Source: DATLZB01 sp035574175
Lineage (GTDB): Bacteria; Pseudomonadota; Alphaproteobacteria; Rhizobiales; Hyphomicrobiaceae
Direction of reading: 5' to 3'
NCBI GenBank assembly: GCA_035574175.1
Contig: DATLZB010000073.1
Span: 1-12,193 of the forward strand
DNA: 12,193 nt
Shown: one piece after another, positions 7,734 to 12,193 of the stretch
Position numbering within the stretch: the first letter of the stretch is position 1
Layout: every line of letters begins with the position of its first letter
Program-made: the position numbers and the translations under genes
The notes under the pieces: generated by a model
Seen by the model: the letters and a program-made list of their open reading frames with translations, nothing else
Database searches by the model: none
Told to the model about the DNA's origin: nothing

Positions 7734-8057
7734 ATGACCACCAAACCCCGCGTTCGCATCCCGAGCCCGATCAAGGCGGGCGACGTGATCGAGGTCAAGA
7801 CGCTGATCTCGCATGTGATGGAAACGGGCCAGCGCAAGACCAGTGACGGCAAGGTCATTCCCCGCAACATCATTCACTCGTTCGTCGCCCGGTTCAACGG
7901 CGCCGAGGTATTCAAAGCCGAACTGGCTCCCGGCATCTCAGCCAATCCCTACCTCGCCTTCCACATGCGCGTGCCAGGCTCTGGCGACCTCGAGATGACG
8001 TGGCTTGACGACGGCGGCAACAAGGTCGTCGAGACGGTTAAGATCGCCGTCACCTGA
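7734..8057 (+). CDS. soxZ: Thiosulfate oxidation carrier complex protein SoxZ
   Basis: SoxZ is the small immunoglobulin-like partner that forms the SoxYZ heterodimer and presents the SoxY carrier arm to the other Sox enzymes. The 107-residue product has normal family length, opens with the recognisable PRVRIPSPIKAGDVIEVKTL, and carries the conserved SHVMETGQR and IPRNIIHSF segments. It has no signal peptide, as expected, because SoxZ is exported with SoxY through the Tat signal of the latter. GGAG at 7721-7724 lies nine bases before the ATG. It is in an operon with soxY. No soxA, soxX, soxB or soxC follows. Confidence 0.94.
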   Translation: MTTKPRVRIPSPIKAGDVIEVKTLISHVMETGQRKTSDGKVIPRNIIHSFVARFNGAEVFKAELAPGISANPYLAFHMRVPGSGDLEMTWLDDGGNKVVETVKIAVT

Positions 8058-8059
8058 AG

Positions 8060-8105
8060 CTGCGGCGGCGCGAAGTTGGGCTTGTCCACGCCGGCCGCGC
8101 CGCAG
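8060..8105 (+). terminator. Stem-loop just after soxZ
   Basis: CTGCGGCG (8060-8067) is the exact reverse complement of CGCCGCAG (8098-8105), starting two bases after the soxZ stop. The loop is long (30 bases) and no T run follows, so termination or mRNA 3' protection is only a possibility. The rest of the gap to 8276 holds nothing recognisable except the ribosome binding site of the next gene. Confidence 0.27.
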
Positions 8106-8276
8106 TGCACAGTCGCGATTTGCTCCTCCGCGCCTTTGCGCCCTAGACTCCCGCGCAGCGACCACGGCTGTGCGCGCTGCCGGCCATCGGGAGTTCGCCG
8201 GATGCTATTGGCCGGTGCCGGCCAGCAACCAAGCGGGCCACGCCCGAACCGGACCCGTCGCCAGGGGAGGAAAACC

Positions 8277-9725
8277 ATGTCCGACGTTCACACCAGCGGC
8301 TGGGCCCGGCGGCTCGGCGGCGCTAGCCTTGCCCTGCTGCTCTCGACCGTGTTCGCCCTCGCGCCGGCGCTGGCTCAAAGCGACTTCTTCGTTATCCAGA
8401 ACCGATGGTCGCCGGACGACCTTCTGAACGTTGAGGCAGACCTGCCCCAAGCCTCACCCGTGTCGCCCCGGGCGCCCGAGGCCCAGTGGCTGTTCGAGCC
8501 TTCCGACGAAGCGCCATTCTTCCGGATGCTGAACGTAGGCACCGGCCTCTACTTGCAGAACGCCGGCGGTCGGTTGGTCGTTGGCCCGCTCGGGCCCGGC
8601 GCCGACCCCGATTGGAGCCTCGAAGCATATCCGGATATCCCCGATCCCCGCATCCAAAGCCGTGCGGGTGGATACCTCCACACGCACGACGGCCCGCTCG
8701 AGGTCGGTGATGCCTCGCCGAACTGGGGCGACTCCTACTGGCGGATCCTTCCCGTGAGCGCCGCCCTGCGATCGTCCGCCAGGATCGTAAGTGGGCCTGG
8801 ACCGGTCGTGATCCGCCCGCCACGCGGGAGCGGCTACTTCATCCCGGTGCCGGTGCCGCTACCGTTCCCCGTTGGCGTGGGGCCGCCGGTCTGGCCGGCG
8901 TGCCCGCCGGGCCAACACCTAAGCAAGGGTCATTGCTGCCCGCCGTTCCACTCCTGGAGCTTCAAGCAGCAGGCCTGCATCCTGCAGACCAAACCCATCG
9001 CTTGCCCGCCGGGTCAGCATTTGAGCCAGGGCCATTGCTGCCCGGCACTCAAATTCTGGAGCCAAGCCAAGCAGCAATGTGTGTTCCAGGTTCTCCAGCC
9101 GGTGGTATGCCCGAAGGGCCAGCATCTGAGTCAGGGCCATTGCTGCCCGGCGCTCCATTACTGGAACGCAGCCAAGAAGCAGTGCGTCCTCCAGCTTGTA
9201 AAGCCGATCGTATGCCCGGCCGGGCAGTTCTGGGATGCTAAGCAGAACAAGTGTGTGCTGCAGATCGCCAAGCCGATCCTCTGTCCCAAGGGCCAGCATC
9301 TGAGCGACGGCCACTGCTGCCCCGCGCTTCAGTCATGGGATGACAAGCAGAAAAAGTGCGTTGCCGCCGTCAAGGGCCCGATTATCAAGGATGCGGTCAA
9401 GGCACCCATAATCAAGGACCCGGTGGTCAAGCCGCCGGTCGTCAAAGAGCCGACGGTCAAGGACCCTGTGGTCAAGGCTCCCCTCGTCAAGGACCCTGTG
9501 GTCAAGACTCCCGTCGACAAGGACAAGGTCAAGGCGCCGATAATCAAGGACGCCGTCAAGACGCCGACCCTCAAGGAGCCGGCCAAGGCCCCGACCTTTG
9601 CCAAGGAGCCCTCCAAGACGCCGGCATTGAAGCAGCCGGCGGCAAAGCCGCTCGTCAAAACCCCGGACAAAGAGGTCTGCCCGGCCGGCAAGTCCTGGAA
9701 CGCGGCGCAAAAGAAGTGCCTGTGA
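8277..9725 (+). CDS. Secreted protein with beta-trefoil-like domain, GHCCP cysteine repeats and Lys/Pro repeat tail
   Basis: Not recognised as a named family. The 482-residue product has a signal peptide (hydrophobic core about 16-32, cleavage after ALA33). Residues 35-160 look like three lobes of about 40 residues, each closing in a QxW-like tryptophan (Trp71, Trp113, Trp155), as in ricin-type beta-trefoils that bind sugars. A Pro-rich linker (about 170-208) leads to cysteine repeats starting at Cys209, Cys243, Cys278, Cys313 and Cys336. Four have the form CPxGQHLSxGHCCPxxxxWxx with a final Cys; the fourth is a short form lacking GHCCP. Residues about 365-464 are VKxPIIKDP-like basic repeats, and the end (from Cys468, CPAGKSWNAAQKKCL) is a half repeat. 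AGGGGAGG sits seven bases before the ATG at 8277; an upstream extension to 8076 has no signal-like start. A cell-surface or wall-binding role is inferred only from architecture. Confidence 0.85.
   Translation: MSDVHTSGWARRLGGASLALLLSTVFALAPALAQSDFFVIQNRWSPDDLLNVEADLPQASPVSPRAPEAQWLFEPSDEAPFFRMLNVGTGLYLQNAGGRLVVGPLGPGADPDWSLEAYPDIPDPRIQSRAGGYLHTHDGPLEVGDASPNWGDSYWRILPVSAALRSSARIVSGPGPVVIRPPRGSGYFIPVPVPLPFPVGVGPPVWPACPPGQHLSKGHCCPPFHSWSFKQQACILQTKPIACPPGQHLSQGHCCPALKFWSQAKQQCVFQVLQPVVCPKGQHLSQGHCCPALHYWNAAKKQCVLQLVKPIVCPAGQFWDAKQNKCVLQIAKPILCPKGQHLSDGHCCPALQSWDDKQKKCVAAVKGPIIKDAVKAPIIKDPVVKPPVVKEPTVKDPVVKAPLVKDPVVKTPVDKDKVKAPIIKDAVKTPTLKEPAKAPTFAKEPSKTPALKQPAAKPLVKTPDKEVCPAGKSWNAAQKKCL
8901..9363 (+). 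repeat. Tandem cysteine-repeat coding region
   Basis: Five in-frame repeats start at 8901, 9003, 9108, 9213 and 9282, with unit lengths of 34, 35, 35 and 23 codons and a full-length last copy. Copies two and three are nearly identical at DNA level across the GHCCP part, which suggests fairly recent duplication. The short fourth copy looks like an internal deletion of the CC-containing part. Confidence 0.8.
9371..9665 (+). repeat. Lys/Pro/Val-rich repeat coding region
   Basis: In-frame repeats of about 5-10 codons of the type GTCAAG-x-CC-x-ATAATCAAGGAC encode PIIKDPVVKxP units. One 21-base unit occurs identically at 9456-9476 and 9486-9506, 30 bases apart, so the tract is prone to slippage and may vary in length between strains. 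The encoded tail is basic, lacks cysteine and should be extended. Confidence 0.7.
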
Positions 9726-9754
9726 GTGCCCGCGGCGTTGCCGGTCGTGAAACG

Positions 9755-9787
9755 AAAAGCCCGCGGCCTGGGGGGAGGGCCGCGGGC
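9755..9787 (-). terminator. Intrinsic terminator reading on the minus strand
   Basis: GCCCGCGGCC (9759-9768) and GGCCGCGGGC (9778-9787) form a perfect ten-base GC stem with a nine-base loop. On the minus strand the stem is followed by TTTT (complement of 9755-9758) and CGTTTC, the form of a rho-independent terminator for the protease gene to its right, about 200 bases past that stop. The stem may also end transcription of the plus-strand gene that stops at 9725, though no T run follows on that side. The rest of 9788-9982 holds nothing recognisable. Confidence 0.65.
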
Positions 9788-9982
9788 ATCATCGTGACGT
9801 CGTCTTGGGGGATTGGGGGACACGCCACGTTCGGACGGGGAGTAGAAAGCTCACCCGCGACATTTGGACAAGCTCAGCCGTACGGAAGCGTTGGCGATCG
9901 GTAAATGCGTGTCCGCCGGCGGGGCGTTCCGCCTCGGTCGTCCCGGCGCTTTGGTAGGACTTATATAGGGGCTGCCGGCCCC

Positions 9983-11017
9983 TCAGTCCCCTGCCGGGCG
10001 CTCCTCCGGCACCACGTCGAACTGCTCGATCGACGCCCCTCTCACGACGTCCACCCGTAGCCGCTGGCCGATGCGCTTGTCATCGAGCAGCCGTGTCAGA
10101 TCATCGACGCCGGTCACGGCAGTACCGTCCACGCGCACCAGGACATCGCCCGGTCCGATCCCAGCCCGATGCGCAGGGCTGCCCTCGGCCACATCGCGCA
10201 CATGCACGCCGCTGGCTTGCGCGAGCCCCGTGCGGTGGCGCAGCCGTTGCGGCAACGGCACCTGCTCGGCCACGATCCCGATGCGCGCGCGCCTTACCCT
10301 GCCGTGCGCCAGGATCTGCGTCAGCACGTGCAGTGCCGTGTTCGACGCGACCGAGAAGCAGATGCCCTGTGCGCCGAGGATCATCGCCGTGTTGATGCCG
10401 ATCACCTTGGCGGCGGAATTGACCAGCGGTCCGCCCGAGTTGCCAGGATTGAGCGCCGCGTCGGTCTGGATCACATCGCCGATCAGGCGTCCATTGCTGG
10501 CTCTGAGCGACCGGCCGACGGCGCTGACGATACCGGCCGTTACCGTGCTCTCGAAGCCGAGCGGATTGCCGATTGCGATGGCGATTTGGCCCGGCCGCAC
10601 CTCCTTGGAGTTGGCGAGCTGGGCCGCCGGCAGCGTCTCGCTCGTCTCGCTGCGCAGAACGGCGAGGTCCGTATCGGCATCGCGGCCGAGCACCCGCGCC
10701 CTGAACGAGCGGCCATCGGCAAGCGATAGCCCGATCTGCTGAGCGCTGTCGACCACATGATTGTTGGTGAGGACCAGCCCGTCGGGCGAGACGATCACGC
10801 CGCTGCCCGAGCCGTGCGCCACCCGCCCGCCTCGGGCACCGCGTATCTGCACGTGCACGACCGCCGGCGACACCGCCTCGACCACGCCGACGACGGCCCG
10901 CGAATAGGCGTCGAGCAGCTCACCGTCCGTCGCCGGCGGAGGCTCGTCTCGGCCGCGGGAACTCCTTCCCGTCCCGCCGTGCAGCCAGCGAGCACCGAAG
11001 AACGAAACGTTTTGCAT
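9983..11017 (-). CDS. HtrA/DegP-like S1C serine protease with one PDZ domain
   Basis: A trypsin-like protease of the HtrA group, which degrades misfolded or damaged proteins. The 344-residue product has the catalytic triad His87 (TNNHVVD), Asp117 (DADTDLAVL) and Ser194 (NPGNSGGPL). The oxyanion-loop segment and the IGNPLGFESTVTAGIVSA stretch are typical, and a single PDZ domain occupies about 240-335 (SPAHRAGIGPGDVLVRVDG). DegP itself has two PDZ domains and DegS has one. Unusually, the first 50 residues are polar and Arg/Gly/Pro-rich, with no hydrophobic signal or membrane anchor visible, so cytoplasmic location is possible. The start ATG at 11017 has only a weak ribosome binding site. A terminator-like hairpin lies downstream at 9755-9787. 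Confidence 0.9.
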   Translation of the reverse strand: MQNVSFFGARWLHGGTGRSSRGRDEPPPATDGELLDAYSRAVVGVVEAVSPAVVHVQIRGARGGRVAHGSGSGVIVSPDGLVLTNNHVVDSAQQIGLSLADGRSFRARVLGRDADTDLAVLRSETSETLPAAQLANSKEVRPGQIAIAIGNPLGFESTVTAGIVSAVGRSLRASNGRLIGDVIQTDAALNPGNSGGPLVNSAAKVIGINTAMILGAQGICFSVASNTALHVLTQILAHGRVRRARIGIVAEQVPLPQRLRHRTGLAQASGVHVRDVAEGSPAHRAGIGPGDVLVRVDGTAVTGVDDLTRLLDDKRIGQRLRVDVVRGASIEQFDVVPEERPAGD

Positions 11018-11111
11018 CTGGCCTTATCCCATGGGCAAGCGCCCCTGATCGGGGTGCCGGCTCGCTGGCCGTGAATATGGTTACCAGCCTCGGCAATTTC
11101 GAGGCCGGCAC

Positions 11112-11627
11112 CTAGAGACCGGGCACCTTGCCGACGAAATCGCGCTTGCCGAGCTCGACCCCATTGTGACGCAGGATGGCGTAGGCCGTGGTGCAGTGGA
11201 AATAGAAGTTGGGCAGAGCAAAATGGAGCAGATAGGTTTGCCCCTTGAATGTCACCGGCTTGCCGCCGAGCTTGATGGTGATGTCGCGCCCTTCCGATCC
11301 ATCGATCTGATCGGCGTTCAGCGCCCTCAGGAAGTCGAGGGTCTTCTCGATCCTCGCCCTGAGCTCTGCGAACGTCCTCTCGGTGTCCTCGTGCACGGGC
11401 GGATCGATGCCGGCAAGCCGAGCGGCAACGCCTTTGGCAAAGTCGCAGGCGATCTGCACCTGACGTACCAGCGGCCACATGTCCGGAAAGAGCCGGTCCT
11501 GGAGCAGCGCGGCCGGCTCGATCTTGCGGGCGTCGGCATGCGTCTCGGCCTTCTCCAGCACGCCGGACAGCGCGGCAAGCATCTGCATGAACGGGGGAAC
11601 GGAAGCCTGATACATGGACAGCGGCAT
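11112..11627 (-). CDS. DUF1993 domain-containing protein
   Basis: The 171-residue product matches the general pattern of the DUF1993 family: MPLSMYQASVPPFMQMLAALSGVLEKAE at the start, LFPDMWPLVRQVQIACDFAK in the middle, the GRDITIKLGGKPVTFKG segment, and FYFHCTTAYAILRHNGVELGK with the conserved His/Cys and aromatic residues near the end. The predicted fold is a helical bundle related to DinB-like proteins; function is unknown and no catalytic claim is made. It lacks a signal peptide. GGAG, seven bases before the ATG at 11627 on the minus strand, supports the start. It lies 94 bases upstream of the protease gene on the same strand, so the two may be co-transcribed. Confidence 0.85.
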   Translation of the reverse strand: MPLSMYQASVPPFMQMLAALSGVLEKAETHADARKIEPAALLQDRLFPDMWPLVRQVQIACDFAKGVAARLAGIDPPVHEDTERTFAELRARIEKTLDFLRALNADQIDGSEGRDITIKLGGKPVTFKGQTYLLHFALPNFYFHCTTAYAILRHNGVELGKRDFVGKVPGL

Positions 11628-11833
11628 GTGTGAACTCCAAGCTGACGGGTCCCTCCGGACTCCGGCTGGCCATCTTCGACGCTGCGGGCGTGGCTGACAA
11701 GCCTCCGCCAGACCTTCGCGTTTATCTCACGGCGGCCCTGAGACGCAGATCGTGCGCTCAAGCGCGCGCCCGCGCCCTCGGCGTGGGCGGAGACAAGTGC
11801 GTTAGGGTGCGAGCCGCGCCCACTCCCTACTCC

Positions 11834-11856
11834 CGTCATGCTGGCGCAAGGCCGCC
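11834..11856. repeat. Half copy of the extragenic palindromic repeat
   Basis: CGTCATGCTGGCGCAAGGCC matches one arm of the larger elements to the right. No second arm follows, so this is probably a decayed copy. The upstream stretch 11628-11833, before the DUF1993 start codon, holds no recognisable gene; it probably carries the promoter of that gene, which could not be picked out. Confidence 0.4.
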
Positions 11857-11864
11857 TTCCCTTC

Positions 11865-11915
11865 CGTCATGCCGGCGCAGCCTGCACCGGCGCAGGCCGG
11901 TGGCCGGCATCCACG
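11865..11915. repeat. Extragenic palindromic repeat, long copy
   Basis: CGTCATGCCGGC at the left and GGCCGGCATCCACG at the right pair as outer arms (ATGCCGGC 11869-11876 with GCCGGCAT 11903-11910), with an inner GCCTGC/GCAGGC stem. This resembles the widespread proteobacterial element that reads TGGATCCCGGCCTGCGCCGG and ends GATGACG in other genomes. Such units sit between genes as mRNA-stabilising or repeat-spread hairpins. Confidence 0.6.
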
Positions 11916-12011
11916 CCAGGAGCCGCTTGCTCTTACGCTGAGGTTGGCGATGCGTTCGATGGCGGTTGATCGTGAGGGTTGGCATCGAACGAGTGCGTGC
12001 CGAAACTGGCG

Positions 12012-12038
12012 TGGATCCCGACCTGCGTCGGGATGACG
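12012..12038. repeat. Extragenic palindromic repeat, short copy
   Basis: ATCCCGAC (12015-12022) and GTCGGGAT (12027-12034) are perfect eight-base arms around CTGC, flanked by TGG and GACG. It is a compact version of the same family as 11865-11915, in opposite orientation. Confidence 0.6.
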
Positions 12039-12046
12039 TGGCGGGT

Positions 12047-12075
12047 GGGGATGCCGGCCTGCGTCGGGGATGACG
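12047..12075. repeat. Extragenic palindromic repeat, second short copy
   Basis: GGATGCCGGCCTGCGTCGG continues into GGATGACG, giving the same CTGC loop and GGATGACG end as the copy at 12012 but with mismatched arms. Confidence 0.55.
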
Positions 12076-12090
12076 ATTTGGATGGGACCT

Positions 12091-12114
12091 GGGTACGACC
12101 TGGGTCGGGATGAC
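12091..12114. repeat. Degenerate copy of the extragenic repeat
   Basis: CGAC-CTGG-GTCG (12096-12107) followed by GGATGAC keeps the core of the element but the outer arm has drifted (GGTA in place of GGAT). It is the third copy in the same orientation within about 100 bases. Confidence 0.45.
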
Positions 12115-12150
12115 AGTCGAGGTAGACGCTGCGCCTCCCTCACGCAAACC

Positions 12151-12193
12151 CGTCGTGCCGGCCGCCGTGCACCGGCGGGCCGGCCGCCATGCC
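12151..12193. repeat. Extragenic palindromic repeat at the right edge
   Basis: CGTCGTGCCGGCC begins a stem whose arms GCCGGCC (12157-12163) and GGCCGGC (12178-12184) flank a GTGCAC-containing loop; the unit continues to the window end and may be cut by it. It has the orientation of the copy at 11865. No gene is seen between 11628 and 12193. Confidence 0.5.

Noticed and set aside
8076..8276. Extension of the repeat protein by 67 codons upstream
   Set aside because: A strong ribosome binding site and a signal peptide begin at 8277. The extension has no such features and would bury the signal peptide.
8901..9665. CRISPR array
   Set aside because: The repeats are in-frame protein repeats with variable units, and no constant repeat with unique spacers is present.
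9955..9970. TATATA box near the end of the protease gene as a promoter
   Set aside because: TTATATAG lies just past the protease stop and no matching -35 box at a usual distance, nor a gene that it would serve on either strand, could be found.
10071..10742. Plus-strand open frames opposite the HtrA-like protease
   Set aside because: The protease triad and PDZ domain are on the minus strand; the plus frames are low-complexity shadows.

Overview
The window is GC-rich, with high-GC third codon positions and scattered extragenic palindromes. It encodes proteins that look alphaproteobacterial. The sliding clamp, RecF and GyrB resemble those of the Rhizobiales/Hyphomicrobiales, but this placement comes from protein style and gene order only; no rRNA or other marker is present. 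No tRNA, rRNA or CRISPR array was seen.

Left part (1-5241): the first 31 codons of an IS630-type transposase run off the left edge on the minus strand. A replication and repair block follows on the plus strand: dnaN, recF (6 nt after dnaN) and gyrB (own upstream region with two dyads). dnaA is not within the 286 bases before dnaN.

Middle part (5344-8057): a small sulfur-oxidation island. It holds a secreted monoheme cytochrome c (+), a Tat-exported flavocytochrome c sulfide dehydrogenase flavoprotein (-, convergent with the cytochrome, 16 nt apart), and a divergently transcribed soxY-soxZ pair (+). FCSD would oxidise sulfide in the periplasm and pass electrons to a c-type cytochrome, probably the neighbour. 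SoxYZ is the carrier that holds sulfur intermediates on the cysteine of the C-terminal GGCGG arm of SoxY. SoxXA, SoxB and SoxCD are not in the window, so thiosulfate oxidation cannot be inferred from it alone.

Right part (8277-12193): the least familiar gene is a 482-residue secreted protein. It has a signal peptide, an apparent three-lobed beta-trefoil domain, a proline-rich linker, five tandem cysteine repeats (four of them built on a Cys...GHCCP...Trp...Cys pattern), a Lys/Pro/Val repeat tail and a closing half cysteine repeat. After it come, on the minus strand, an HtrA-like trypsin/PDZ protease with no visible signal peptide and a DUF1993 protein. The window ends in about 560 bases without a gene, carrying several copies of a short palindromic extragenic element with the GGATGACG / CGTCATCC signature.
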